A DNA stretch of 38,648 bases from JAVBPB01 sp031549965 (GTDB lineage: Bacteria > Bacillota > Clostridia > Lachnospirales > Lachnospiraceae): the NCBI GenBank assembly GCA_031549965.1, contig JAVBPB010000093.1, positions 1-38,648 of the forward strand, written 5' to 3'. The notes beneath the pieces were generated by a model. The model was not told the origin of the DNA. It made no database searches and was given only the letters and a program-made list of their open reading frames with translations. The position numbers and the translations under genes are program-made. This document shows positions 1-8,841 of this stretch, piece by piece; position 1 is the first letter of the stretch, and each line of letters opens with the position of its first letter.

Positions 1-150
1 CCTTCAGCATGTTTTTTACAAGCCTTTGCTATGCAAAGTCTTGACAAAACATAAACGCTTCGTCGGACGGTCTGCACAATTGGATATATATACACTCATA
101 TTCATCTAAAAAATTAATTTACTGTATCGAAGGACTTTTTCAGTGGCCTC
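1..150. mobile_element. Left-edge repeat, probable insertion-sequence end
   Basis: Two modules are shared with the right edge. Bases 1-66 repeat, in the same orientation and with a few mismatches and one indel, the last 65 bases of the window. Bases 77-150 are the near-exact reverse complement of 38496-38570 and end in GGACTTTTTCAGTGGCCTC. Such long shared terminal modules on both sides of unrelated genes are what one expects from copies of a mobile element. No transposase reading frame is visible because the element runs off the window. Bases 151-214 hold nothing I recognise. The family assignment is open; an IS1182-like end is only a guess from the terminal sequence. Confidence 0.6.
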
Positions 151-214
151 ATATGCATTCATGGGTTTTTAATATGATGTACTAATATATACCATGGTAG
201 AATAATAGTTATCT

Positions 215-1012
215 TCAATCTTTTATCTTCTTATGTAGGGAGATTAGCTTTGCAAACAGAATGCAAATAAGAATAAAGGTAACAACGAGGCTTATTGAGT
301 GTAGGGTAATTGGAAAAGAGCCTAACGTGAACAGCACTTTTAAAGTATCTGCAATTAAAATGTAATTTCCAAATGGCATTATTGCGAAAAATGTACCAAA
401 TACTGGATTTAGACTAAAGAGGGTCATAAAATATCCGATAAATAACAAAATATAAACAAGGTATGTATTCTTTAGTTTTATAGATAGGAACATGCTAAAT
501 AGTGCTGTAAAGTTTGACACCAAAGCCAAAGCAATCATCATGTTAAAAAGTATATCACCAGTAGTACTCACACTTGATTTGATAGTGTAGATTACGTTAT
601 AGTCTTCTATTATTGGTATTTTAAAGTTCATCGAAAAAGCAATTGCATATCCAAACAGTGACGATACTATGCAAAGTAGGACAAGTATATTTGTTACAAG
701 CAAGCCAAGAGTTATTTTGGTTTTCACCAGTTTATCTCTGCCATATTTTGAAATCATAAGTATCTGTGACATAGCGGTTTTTTCTTCAAGAGGAAAAATC
801 GGTACCTGTACAAAAATAATTATATACAGGGTTGCCATTCCATAGAGCCAGAAAAAAGATAGATACTCTTCAAAAGGTATGATTCCATAGTCGAAATAAC
901 TACTTATTCTACACATTATGAATGTAAAAAAGCAAGTTACAGTAGAAAGCAGTATTAATAATGCAATACACTTCTTTATCCCAAATGTTTTTTTGAATTC
1001 ATAATTTAGCAT
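215..1012 (-). CDS. Orphan ABC-2 type membrane protein
   Basis: A 265-residue polytopic protein starting MLNYEFKKTFGIKK, with about six hydrophobic helices (near residues 15-35, 52-70, 100-125, 155-178, 183-212 and 232-255). The cytoplasmic first segment followed by two spaced helices and a later helix pair is the pattern of ABC-2 permease subunits. A GGAGAG ribosome binding site lies 7 nt before the ATG. No ATPase gene lies upstream (1013-1168 is empty), and the gene's 3' end is 64 bases from the left-edge repeat, so the partner gene may have been lost to insertion or lie beyond the edge. No substrate can be proposed. The ABC assignment comes from topology, not from a catalytic motif. Confidence 0.5.
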   Translation of the reverse strand: MLNYEFKKTFGIKKCIALLILLSTVTCFFTFIMCRISSYFDYGIIPFEEYLSFFWLYGMATLYIIIFVQVPIFPLEEKTAMSQILMISKYGRDKLVKTKITLGLLVTNILVLLCIVSSLFGYAIAFSMNFKIPIIEDYNVIYTIKSSVSTTGDILFNMMIALALVSNFTALFSMFLSIKLKNTYLVYILLFIGYFMTLFSLNPVFGTFFAIMPFGNYILIADTLKVLFTLGSFPITLHSISLVVTFILICILFAKLISLHKKIKD

Positions 1013-1090
1013 TACTATCTCTCCTCATATAATCAAAATCCCGGCCATGGTAGGATATGCGTTCTTCTGTGGTATTGGTAGCGAAACCTC

Positions 1091-1139
1091 ATTAGGCATG
1101 GATTGATTATTAATTGAATAATATACCCCCATACCTAAT
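1091..1139 (-). terminator. Possible weak terminator hairpin after the zinc-ribbon gene
   Basis: Arms 1091-1101 and 1129-1139 pair over 11 positions with one G.U wobble in the minus-strand RNA, with a 27-base loop. No U-run follows on the minus strand, so intrinsic termination is doubtful. The rest of 1013-1168 shows no gene. Confidence 0.3.
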
Positions 1140-1168
1140 AAGTACTCTATATTACTTTAAAGCCTAAT

Positions 1169-1552
1169 CTAATTTAGTGGCATCTGATACATTGACTCCA
1201 TCATACTCATTATATCATTCCAATACAAACTCATATAAAAGATTATAAACAAAATCAAGCAAGTCATAACAATTAACTGAGCCAATGCAAAGTTCTTCTT
1301 TGATTTAGGAGTATTTTTACTTAATCCCCAAATAAACAATAATATCAAATACACAAAAGGCCCTACCCAAGGTATAAAAAAGCATCCGAAAGTTAAAAGC
1401 CAGTTCTTAAGAGAAACCGTTTCGCTTTTATCTTCCACAACCTCTTCTACCACCTTAGGATCTACATATTCTCTTGTATAAACTGATTTCCCACAGTTAG
1501 GGCAAAAATTATAATTCTCGTTTAACTCCTTTTTACAGTCTTCACACCTCAT
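1169..1552 (-). CDS. Zinc-ribbon membrane protein
   Basis: A 127-residue protein. The N-terminus has a zinc ribbon made of CEDC and CPNC (CxxC...CxxC, residues about 3-20), followed by an acidic linker rich in V/E and two hydrophobic segments (about 53-75 and 88-110). This is the common zinc_ribbon_2-plus-membrane architecture of Firmicutes; its function is unknown. I chose the internal ATG at 1552 over the longer frame from 1567 because an AGGTGG ribosome binding site sits 6 nt before it. The start overlaps the end of ysxC by 11 bases, so translation is probably coupled. Confidence 0.65.
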   Translation of the reverse strand: MRCEDCKKELNENYNFCPNCGKSVYTREYVDPKVVEEVVEDKSETVSLKNWLLTFGCFFIPWVGPFVYLILLFIWGLSKNTPKSKKNFALAQLIVMTCLILFIIFYMSLYWNDIMSMMESMYQMPLN

Positions 1553-2177
1553 TTTGTTCCACCTCATTTACAGTATCTTCTGTTTGATTACCAGTAAGCA
1601 ACTCTTCAATTAAGTCCCATATTTCATCCCTTCCTTGTTTTGTAAGGGCGGAAAACGGAATGACCGGAGTGTCCTTCTTTAAATTTAAACCAGTTCTAAT
1701 TATTTTAGTATTTTTTTGAATTTGGCTTCTGTTTATCTTATCAAGCTTTGTTGCAATGATTATGGGACTGTATCCATTATGCACAATCCAGTCATACATA
1801 TTTTTATCGTTTTGTGATGGTTCATGCCTTATATCAATTAATAAAAAAATGGCTTTTAATTGCTTGGAAGTTCGTAAATATTTTTCTATGAATTTACCCC
1901 ATTTTTCTTTTATTGCCATTGATACTTTGGCGTAACCATATCCCGGAAGATCTACAAAGTATAGTTCTTCATTAATATTGTAATAATTTATTGTTTGAGT
2001 TTTTCCTGGCTGAGAGGAAGTTCTGGCATATGATTTTCTATTCATTAAAGCATTTATTAAGGAGGATTTACCAACATTTGATTTTCCGGCAAATGCAATT
2101 TCTGGCTTTTCATTTCGGGGCAAGGTACTGGTAACACCACAAACTGTCTCGAGGTTTACGCTTTTAACAACATACAT
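1542..2177 (-). CDS. ysxC: Ribosome-biogenesis GTPase YsxC/YihA (EngB)
   Basis: A 211-residue TrmE-Era-EngA-EngB-Septin type GTPase needed for late 50S ribosomal subunit assembly. G1 is GKSNVGKS (31-38), the G2 threonine is in the GKTQTINYY stretch (58-66), G3 is DLPG (76-79), G4 is TKLD (143-146) and G5 is SAL (176-178). Length is usual for the family apart from a slightly longer acidic C-terminal tail (TEDTVNEVEQNEV). It follows lon by 19 bases, the order lon-ysxC known from Bacillus and many Clostridia, and overlaps the zinc-ribbon gene downstream. Identification is secure. Confidence 0.97.
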   Translation of the reverse strand: MYVVKSVNLETVCGVTSTLPRNEKPEIAFAGKSNVGKSSLINALMNRKSYARTSSQPGKTQTINYYNINEELYFVDLPGYGYAKVSMAIKEKWGKFIEKYLRTSKQLKAIFLLIDIRHEPSQNDKNMYDWIVHNGYSPIIIATKLDKINRSQIQKNTKIIRTGLNLKKDTPVIPFSALTKQGRDEIWDLIEELLTGNQTEDTVNEVEQNEV

Positions 2178-2196
2178 AATATCCCTTCTTCCTGAA

Positions 2197-4512
2197 TTAA
2201 TTTGTACTTAGAGCATGTTTTAATACGTCGTCCATTGTTTCAACGTATTTTATTTCAACTCCTCCAAGAATTTCTTCTGATATTTCTGATATATCTCTTG
2301 TGTTCTTTTTTGGCACTAGAACAGTTTTTATTTTAGCTGTTTTGGCTGCTAATATTTTTTCTTTTAAGCCTCCGATTGGAAGTACTCTTCCTCTTAAGGT
2401 TATTTCCCCTGTCATTGCAACACTTGCTTTTACAGGCTTTTTAGTTATTGCAGATATCATTGCTGTAGCCATGGTAATTCCCGCAGATGGGCCATCCTTT
2501 GGAACTGCTCCTTCTGGTATGTGTATATGAATATCATTATTTGCAAAAAATTCTTTATCTATTTTATATTCTTCGCTTATTGATCTGATATAGCTGATAC
2601 CGGTCTTTGCTGACTCTTTCATAATGTCTCCCAGTTGACCTGTAAGCTCAAATACACCTTTTCCCGGCATTATATTTACTTCTATTTGAAGAGTATCTCC
2701 TCCAACACTTGTCCAAGCAAGGCCTCTTACAATTCCTATTTCATCCTTTTCATTGACATTATCATATGTATATTTTTCTTTTCCTAAATATTTTTCAAGA
2801 TTTTTTTCAGAGATTTTTATGATTTTTTTATCCTCTTCTAAAATTTCTCTTGCTGCTTTTCTTGAAATTTCTCCAAGTTTTCTTTCTAAATTCCTAACTC
2901 CTGCTTCTCTTGTATAATTTTTAATTATAGCTTCAATGGCTTTAGTTGAGATGGTTAACTGTTTTGGCTTTAAACCATTTTTCTTAATTTGCTTTTCTAA
3001 AAGATGTTCTTTTGCAATGTGCACCTTTTCGTTTTGTGTATAGCTACTTACATCAATTATTTCCATTCGGTCAAGAAGGGGTTTTGGTATTGTTTGGGTT
3101 GTATTTGCAGTGGCAATAAATAAAACTTCTGATAGATCAATTGGTATTTCGATGTAATGATCTCTGAATTTATTGTTTTGTTCAGAATCAAGTACTTCTA
3201 AAAGGGCAGAGGATGTGTCGCCTTTATGATCACTGCTTACTTTGTCTATTTCATCAAGAAGCATTAGTGGGTTTTTAACTCCCGCACTTTTAAGACCTGT
3301 GGCAATTCTTCCAGACATTGCACCGACATAAGTTTTTCTATGACCCCTGATTTCAGCTTCATCTCTGACTCCGCCTAAACATATTCTTACATATTCCTTG
3401 TTTAAAGCCTTGGCAACGGACTTTGCAATAGATGTTTTTCCTGTTCCCGGAGGTCCTACAAGGCATATTATTGGGCTGTCACCTTTATCTGTAAGGGTTC
3501 TTACAGCTAAAAATTCCAATATTCTGGTTTTAACCTTTTCCATTCCGTAGTGATCATTATCTAATATTTTTTGTGCATTTTTAATGCTTTTATTATCACG
3601 ACTTAACTTATTCCAAGGCATTTCTAGTAATGTTTCTATATATCCTCTAAGAACAGCACTTTCAGAGGAATTGGAAGAAATATTTTTAAATCTTTCTATT
3701 TCTTTTCTGATTTTTTCTTTAACATCCTCGCTGGCCTTTAGATTATCCACACTTTGAAGAAATTCTTCCGCATCTGACTGTGTATTATTCTCTCCAAGCT
3801 CTTCACGGATAACTTTCAATTGCTCTCTTAGAATATAGTCTCTTTGATTTTTATCAACTTTTTCTTTTAGTTTTAGCTGAATGTCTTTTTTTATTTTTAT
3901 TACGTCAATTTCTTCCTCTAGCATTATAGCTATTTTTTCATAAAGTTCGCTTAAATAAATGGTTTCTAAAATAATCTGTTTTTGTTCAAAATGAAATGGA
4001 ACATTATTTGCTATCTGTACTAATAATTTATCAATTTCTTTAATTTCTAGTAATTGTTTTATAACTTCTTTGCCGATTTTAGCATTTTCTATTCCATATA
4101 TCTCTAATGTTTCTTTTAAATGTCTAAGCATTGCCTCTTTTTTTATTCGGTCAATTGTTTCATTCTGATTGCTATCTTCTAATTCAAAAACTTCTGCTAC
4201 TAAATAAGGTTCATATTGTTTAATACTATCTAATAAAGCTCTTTCTTTTCCTTCAATTAACACTCTGATTATATTATTTGGAAGTTTTATTACTTGTTTG
4301 ATTTTTCCTACAATTCCCATTCTGTATACATCTTCTTCTATGGGCTCTTCCACTTCACCATCCCTTTGTGTTACAAGAAATATTGTCTGATCATCTAACA
4401 TAGCTTTTTCTATAGCTTTAATTGATTTTTTTCTATTTATGTCAAAATGTATTATCATCTCAGGTAGTATAGTCATACCCCTAAGTGCAACCATTGGTAA
4501 ATTCTTTGTCAT
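2197..4512 (-). CDS. lon: ATP-dependent Lon protease
   Basis: A 771-residue LonA. An N-terminal substrate-binding (LAN) domain covers about 1-200, a coiled-coil segment about 200-300, and the AAA+ module has Walker A GPPGTGKT (353-360) and Walker B LLDEID (418-423). The C-terminal serine protease domain carries the Ser-Lys dyad: Ser676 in KDGPSAG and Lys719 in GGLKEK. The start at 4512 is preferred to an in-frame GTG at 4521 because AAGGAG lies 8 nt upstream of this ATG and would overlap the GTG. It degrades misfolded and regulatory proteins in the cytosol. It has its own candidate promoter and lies behind the clpX terminator. No CtsR or CIRCE operator is visible. Confidence 0.97.
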   Translation of the reverse strand: MTKNLPMVALRGMTILPEMIIHFDINRKKSIKAIEKAMLDDQTIFLVTQRDGEVEEPIEEDVYRMGIVGKIKQVIKLPNNIIRVLIEGKERALLDSIKQYEPYLVAEVFELEDSNQNETIDRIKKEAMLRHLKETLEIYGIENAKIGKEVIKQLLEIKEIDKLLVQIANNVPFHFEQKQIILETIYLSELYEKIAIMLEEEIDVIKIKKDIQLKLKEKVDKNQRDYILREQLKVIREELGENNTQSDAEEFLQSVDNLKASEDVKEKIRKEIERFKNISSNSSESAVLRGYIETLLEMPWNKLSRDNKSIKNAQKILDNDHYGMEKVKTRILEFLAVRTLTDKGDSPIICLVGPPGTGKTSIAKSVAKALNKEYVRICLGGVRDEAEIRGHRKTYVGAMSGRIATGLKSAGVKNPLMLLDEIDKVSSDHKGDTSSALLEVLDSEQNNKFRDHYIEIPIDLSEVLFIATANTTQTIPKPLLDRMEIIDVSSYTQNEKVHIAKEHLLEKQIKKNGLKPKQLTISTKAIEAIIKNYTREAGVRNLERKLGEISRKAAREILEEDKKIIKISEKNLEKYLGKEKYTYDNVNEKDEIGIVRGLAWTSVGGDTLQIEVNIMPGKGVFELTGQLGDIMKESAKTGISYIRSISEEYKIDKEFFANNDIHIHIPEGAVPKDGPSAGITMATAMISAITKKPVKASVAMTGEITLRGRVLPIGGLKEKILAAKTAKIKTVLVPKKNTRDISEISEEILGGVEIKYVETMDDVLKHALSTN

Positions 4513-4540
4513 GTCTTGCACTCCTTTATATTTTACTTAA

Positions 4541-4569
4541 TTGATAAATTGAGATTCCTATGTTTTCAA
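4541..4569 (-). promoter_or_regulatory. Candidate sigma-A promoter of lon
   Basis: Minus strand: -35 TTGAAA (4564-4569), 17-base spacer, -10 TATCAA (4541-4546), about 30 bases before the lon start. The -35 matches 5/6 and the -10 4/6. Confidence 0.45.
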
Positions 4570-4611
4570 AAATTTTCCATATGTAGTAAGTTGATTAACT
4601 AAATGGAATAA

Positions 4612-4631
4612 AGGGATGCCTAGGCATCCCT
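4612..4631 (-). terminator. Terminator between clpX and lon
   Basis: A perfect 20-base palindrome (AGGGATGCC-TA-GGCATCCCT) directly after the clpX stop, followed on the minus strand by TTTATT. The strong stem supports termination; the U-tract is short, so some read-through into lon is possible. Confidence 0.65.
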
Positions 4632-4637
4632 ATTGTT

Positions 4638-5927
4638 TTAAGCTATTTCACCGTTCTTTTTCAAAAGTTTTTTACCTAACATTTTTTTTGAAACAGGATT
4701 TTCTGAATAAACAAGTTTTGGTTCACTTTTTCCTTCTGCTGCTTCTTTTGTTATTATACATTTTGATACAGTATTATCAGATGGTATTTTATACATGGAA
4801 TCCATCATAACTGATTCCATAATAGCTCTTAATCCTCTTGCACCAGTCTTTCTTTCAAAAGAACGTTTTGCAATGGTTTTAATAGCCTCTTCTTCAAATT
4901 CTAATGAAACACCGTCAATTTCAAAAAGCTTTTTATATTGTTTTACAATTGCACTCTTAGGTTCGGTTAAAATTCTAACCAGTGCTTCTTCATCTAACAG
5001 ATCTAGTGCTACAGTAACTGGTACACGTCCAACAAACTCTGGTATAATACCATATTTGACAAAGTCTTGTGGAAGTACTTGTCTATATAATTCACCTATG
5101 TTTTCATTTCTGGTTTGACCGATTTCTGCATTAAAGCCAATTGATTTCTGGCCTATTCTTGATTCAACAATTTTTTCAAGTCCATCAAAGGCACCTCCAC
5201 AAATAAATAATATATTTGTAGTATCTATTTGAATAAATTCCTGATGTGGGTGCTTTCTTCCTCCCTGTGGAGGTACAGATGCTACTGTTCCTTCTAATAT
5301 TTTAAGTAATGCCTGCTGAACACCTTCACCAGAAACATCTCTGGTAATGGATGTATTTTCTGATTTTCTTGTAACTTTATCAATTTCATCTATATAGATT
5401 ATTCCATATTCGGCTCTTTCTATATCATAATCTGCTGCTTGAATTAATTTAAGTAAAATGTTTTCAACATCTTCACCAACATATCCGGCTTCAGTAAGTG
5501 CTGTTGCATCTGCAATTGCAAATGGAACGTTTAGTAGTTTTGCCAATGTTTGAGCTAAATAAGTTTTTCCAGAACCGGTTGGTCCAATCATTATTATATT
5601 ACTTTTTTGTAATTCAACCTCAAAATCTTTTTCTGACAAAACCCTTTTGTAATGATTATATACCGCAACTGACAATACTTTTTTAGCATCTTCTTGACCT
5701 ATTACGTATTGATCCAAAAAATCTGTAATCTCCATTGGTTTTAGAAGATTAATCTCTGTGTCGGCAACCATATCATCAAATTCTTCTTCGATAATTTCTG
5801 AACATATTTCAATACACTCATCACATATATAAACATTGGGTCCGGCAATAAGCTTTCTTACCTGATCTTGTGTTTTATTACAAAAAGAACATCTAAGTTG
5901 TTTTCTGTCATCAATTCTACTTGGCAT
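4638..5927 (-). CDS. clpX: ATP-dependent Clp protease ATP-binding subunit ClpX
   Basis: A 429-residue AAA+ unfoldase that feeds substrates to ClpP. The N-terminal C4 zinc-binding domain has Cys13, Cys16, Cys35 and Cys38. Walker A is GPTGSGKT (115-122) and Walker B is IIYIDEID (176-183). The RKH pore-loop motif (GGRKHPH) and the IGF loop that docks on ClpP (SIGFNAE) are both present. It lies 33 bases after clpP, in a tig-clpP-clpX operon. Length and motif order are normal. Confidence 0.98.
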   Translation of the reverse strand: MPSRIDDRKQLRCSFCNKTQDQVRKLIAGPNVYICDECIEICSEIIEEEFDDMVADTEINLLKPMEITDFLDQYVIGQEDAKKVLSVAVYNHYKRVLSEKDFEVELQKSNIIMIGPTGSGKTYLAQTLAKLLNVPFAIADATALTEAGYVGEDVENILLKLIQAADYDIERAEYGIIYIDEIDKVTRKSENTSITRDVSGEGVQQALLKILEGTVASVPPQGGRKHPHQEFIQIDTTNILFICGGAFDGLEKIVESRIGQKSIGFNAEIGQTRNENIGELYRQVLPQDFVKYGIIPEFVGRVPVTVALDLLDEEALVRILTEPKSAIVKQYKKLFEIDGVSLEFEEEAIKTIAKRSFERKTGARGLRAIMESVMMDSMYKIPSDNTVSKCIITKEAAEGKSEPKLVYSENPVSKKMLGKKLLKKNGEIA

Positions 5928-5960
5928 TTATTCACCTCACTTTCTTAATTATATCCATTA

Positions 5961-6542
5961 TTATCTATGTGTGATAACATCATCAATTAAACCATAAGCT
6001 TTTGCCTGTTCAGCACTCATGTAGTTATCTCTTTCTGTGTCTCTGACTACATCGTCATATGGTTTTCCTGTGTTTTCTGAAAGTATCTGGTTAAGTTTAT
6101 GCTTTGTCTTTAGTATATGCTCAGCAGCTATTTGAATCTCTGTAGCCTGACCCTTTGCACCTCCAAGTGGCTGGTGGATCATTATTTCTGCATTAGGAAG
6201 GGCTAATCTTTTTCCTTTAGTTCCTCCTGCTAATAAAAAGGCTCCCATACTGGCTGCCATTCCAATACATATAGTTGATACATCGCATTTGATGTAATGC
6301 ATTGTATCATATATTGCAAGTCCTGCTGTTACAGAACCTCCCGGACTATTAATGTAGAGGTTTATATCTTTTGACGGATCTTCTGATTCTAAGAATAACA
6401 TCTGGGCAACAATAAGGCTTGCTGTTACTTCATTTACCTCTTCACCCAAAAATATTATTCTGTCCTTAAGAAGTCTGGAATAAATGTCATAAGATCTTTC
6501 GCCCCTGCTTGTTTGCTCAATAACGTAAGGCACTAAACTCAT
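5961..6542 (-). CDS. clpP: ATP-dependent Clp protease proteolytic subunit ClpP
   Basis: A 193-residue S14 serine peptidase. The catalytic triad is Ser98 (GMAASMG), His123 (MIHQPLGG) and Asp172 (ERDNYMSAEQ). The hydrophobic-patch and handle regions are collinear with family members. It forms the tetradecameric barrel used by ClpX. It sits 26 bases after tig with no terminator in between, so it is co-transcribed. Two residues precede the usual VPYVIEQT start, as is normal after short-propeptide processing. Confidence 0.98.
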   Translation of the reverse strand: MSLVPYVIEQTSRGERSYDIYSRLLKDRIIFLGEEVNEVTASLIVAQMLFLESEDPSKDINLYINSPGGSVTAGLAIYDTMHYIKCDVSTICIGMAASMGAFLLAGGTKGKRLALPNAEIMIHQPLGGAKGQATEIQIAAEHILKTKHKLNQILSENTGKPYDDVVRDTERDNYMSAEQAKAYGLIDDVITHR

Positions 6543-6568
6543 TATTATCTCCTCTTTTCTAAATAAAA

Positions 6569-7855
6569 TTAAACTTCTCTGGCTGATTCCACTATTAGAT
6601 CAACAGCCTTTTGTACTGCTATATCCATTCTGATACTTGTTTTTTCTCCATCACCAATTAAATCTTTTAATTTATCTACTTCCATATTGTACATTTTAGA
6701 CATTTCAGCTAATTCACTTTCAAATTCTTCATCGCTTACTTCAATGTTTTCAGCATTAACGATTGCTTCAAGAACCAATCTTATCTGAATACGTTTAAGT
6801 GCCTGTGGACGAAGCATTTCTAAAAACTTAGTTCTATTTAATCCTGTGAATTGGAAGTATTGTTCAAGTGTAAGACCTTGTTGTGCAAATCTTTGTCCTT
6901 GTTCATCTGCCATTTGATTAGTTTGTGTGTCAATCATTGGTTCTGGAATATCCATTTGAGTATTTTCAATTATTTTATCAATAACTTTATCTTCTTTATC
7001 TGTTTTAGCTTGTTTTTCTTTTCTTTCTAAGATTGTAGCCTTTAAATCCTCTTTGTATTCATCCAATGTATCAAATTCTGATACTTCGCTTGCAAACTCG
7101 TCATTTACTTCTGGTAATTCTTTTACTTTGATTTCATTTACCTTTACTTTAAATAAAGCAGGTTTTCCTTCTAATTCCTTTGATTGATAAGGAACTGGGA
7201 AAGTTACATTTACATCTATGTCTTCACCAATAACTTTGCCGATTAATTGTTCTTCAAATGTGTCAATAAATGAATGTGAACCAATTGTTAATGAGTAGTT
7301 TTCACCCTTTCCGCCTTCAAAAGGTACTCCATCAACAAATCCTTCAAAGTCGATTATTGTTTGATCTCCATCTTGAACCGGACGGTCATCTACTGATATT
7401 AATCTTGAATTTTGCTCTCTTACTTTATCGATTTCTTCTGTAATATCTTCTTCAGTTACTTCTACGGAGGTCTTTTCAATTTCTACTCCTTTGTATTCTG
7501 AAAGAGTAACTTCTGGTTTAACTGCTACCTCAGCTGTAAATATAAATGTTTTTCCTTTTTCTATTTGAGTAATATCAATTTTAGGATGTGATACAATATC
7601 TAATCCACTTTCTTGTGCTGCACTTTCATATGCTTCAGGTAGTATTATGTTTGCTGCATCTTCATAAAATACTCCAACGCCGTACATTTTTTCTAACATT
7701 TGACGTGGTACTTTTCCTTTTCTAAATCCTGGTACTGTCATCTTTGATTTATTTTTTTCATATGCCTTTTGAATTGCCTTATCAAATTCCTCTGTGCTAA
7801 CTTCTATTGTAAGTTTAGCCATGCTCTTTTCTAATTTTTCTACTTGTACACTCAT
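6569..7855 (-). CDS. tig: Trigger factor (ribosome-associated chaperone)
   Basis: A 428-residue trigger factor. The ribosome-binding tail has the GFRKGK signature at 43-48. The FKBP-type prolyl isomerase domain spans roughly 150-240 (DGDQTIIDFEGFVDG onward), and the C-terminal helical chaperone domain fills the rest. It binds nascent chains at the L23 site of the ribosome exit. It is the first gene of the tig-clpP-clpX operon, with GGAGG upstream of the ATG. Its ~170-base leader contains an 11-bp inverted repeat. Confidence 0.97.
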   Translation of the reverse strand: MSVQVEKLEKSMAKLTIEVSTEEFDKAIQKAYEKNKSKMTVPGFRKGKVPRQMLEKMYGVGVFYEDAANIILPEAYESAAQESGLDIVSHPKIDITQIEKGKTFIFTAEVAVKPEVTLSEYKGVEIEKTSVEVTEEDITEEIDKVREQNSRLISVDDRPVQDGDQTIIDFEGFVDGVPFEGGKGENYSLTIGSHSFIDTFEEQLIGKVIGEDIDVNVTFPVPYQSKELEGKPALFKVKVNEIKVKELPEVNDEFASEVSEFDTLDEYKEDLKATILERKEKQAKTDKEDKVIDKIIENTQMDIPEPMIDTQTNQMADEQGQRFAQQGLTLEQYFQFTGLNRTKFLEMLRPQALKRIQIRLVLEAIVNAENIEVSDEEFESELAEMSKMYNMEVDKLKDLIGDGEKTSIRMDIAVQKAVDLIVESAREV

Positions 7856-7926
7856 TATTTAGTAGCCTCCTTAAATTTTCGTAAAATATATTTTATAGTA
7901 TAATTTACTTGGACTATAAAGCCTAA

Positions 7927-7972
7927 ATTATTACGTTCTGCTTTTAATTGTTTAAAAACACAACGTAATAAT
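7927..7972 (-). promoter_or_regulatory. Inverted repeat in the tig leader
   Basis: Perfect 11-base arms ATTATTACGTT (7927-7937) and AACGTAATAAT (7962-7972) around a 24-base loop, between the candidate promoter and the tig start. The stem is AT-rich and has no U-run, so it is not a terminator. It could be an operator or a leader hairpin. Confidence 0.4.
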
Positions 7973-8016
7973 CTCAAAAAAACTTACAAATCCAAGGTAT
8001 AGTTTGACATTAGTAT

Positions 8017-8025
8017 ATTATACCA
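8017..8025 (-). promoter_or_regulatory. Candidate extended -10 promoter of the tig operon
   Basis: On the minus strand TGGTATAAT: a perfect TATAAT with a TGn extension. No good -35 hexamer is visible at 16-18 bases, which is common for extended -10 promoters. Confidence 0.45.
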
Positions 8026-8113
8026 CAATTAAATTGTAAATACCATATTTTTATTAATATTTTAGAATTTAGTGGAAATTGGGGTAGAGGGGTTTTGCCT
8101 TTAGTCTTTCTAT

Positions 8114-8247
8114 ACTCCAAGATGTGAAGCATTAGGCTTTGAAAATACAGAAGTGCCAAACATTCCAATGAGCCTATGAAAAAACCATAGTCTCATTTCC
8201 ATTGCACTTAATGCATTTTCAAAGCCTAATGCTTCACATCTTGGAGT
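8114..8247. repeat. Large perfect inverted repeat, possible MITE or structured RNA
   Basis: Arms 8114-8146 and 8215-8247 are exact reverse complements over 33 bases. The 68-base centre is itself partly self-complementary: AAGTGCC...CAATGAG against CTCATTTCC...GCACTT, with an inner CTATG/CATAG stem. The whole 134 bases can fold into one long hairpin. It lies between the 3' end of the small secreted-protein gene and the tig promoter, with no reading frame inside. Unlike simple terminators it is very long and has no T-run. A miniature inverted-repeat element or a structured transcript are the two readings. The rest of 7856-8320 holds only the tig leader and promoter. Confidence 0.8.
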
Positions 8248-8320
8248 GATTTAGTTTTAGAAAAAGCTTGAGTTTTTATTTTTTCTTCAATATTAACATC
8301 AATAGATTATATTACCGATA

Positions 8321-8701
8321 TTAGAAAATTGTTCCATCAGTATCCTTGTTTTCCAAAATAATAGTAACATATTCTGGATTAGTACCCAAAATTTCTGCTA
8401 TATTTGTTTTTATGTCATGTATGTTAATTTCAGTTATTGAATCACTTTCATTATAGACAGATTGAGATACCACTTTCTCAATGATGCTGTTTGAATTACC
8501 TGTGTTTTCAATAACAACATTAATAGACTCTGGAGCAACACCTAATAGTTCCGCCATGTTATTTTGTATATTATGTACATTGATTTCAGTCTCTGAATTC
8601 TCAACAGCATGATTTTCTGATTCAAAGTTTTTTACCATGGTAATATTCGAACTTAGGGTTATAATAATACTTAACATGGTTAATGTAAAAATTCTCTTCA
8701 T
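8321..8701 (-). CDS. Small secreted protein with two internal repeats
   Basis: A 126-residue protein I do not recognise. Residues 1-22 form a signal peptide (MKRIF, then a hydrophobic run). The mature part is acidic and contains two copies of a ~32-residue unit: 38-69 (TEINVHNIQ...ENTGN) and 90-121 (TEINIHDIK...ENKDT). They share about half of their positions, including TEIN, the AE.LG core, PE and EN. I chose the start at 8701 because AGGAGG lies about 8 nt upstream; the longer frame to 8779 has no site. It is monocistronic with a strong candidate promoter. The function is unknown; the repeats suggest a duplicated small fold or binding unit. Confidence 0.6.
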   Translation of the reverse strand: MKRIFTLTMLSIIITLSSNITMVKNFESENHAVENSETEINVHNIQNNMAELLGVAPESINVVIENTGNSNSIIEKVVSQSVYNESDSITEINIHDIKTNIAEILGTNPEYVTIILENKDTDGTIF

Positions 8702-8841
8702 TGTTAATATCCTCCTAATTTTTTTTATTGTTTTGTATGGTAAGTTTGTTTCATGGAAAATGTGTAAAATAAATAACATTATATTTTTTCTATATGTAAT
8801 TACTAATATTGTATATTATACTTTTTCTGTGTACATTGTTC

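Noticed and set aside
4513..8100. CtsR or CIRCE operators at lon, clpX or tig
   Set aside because: No GGTCAAA-type tandem heptads or CIRCE inverted repeat were seen.
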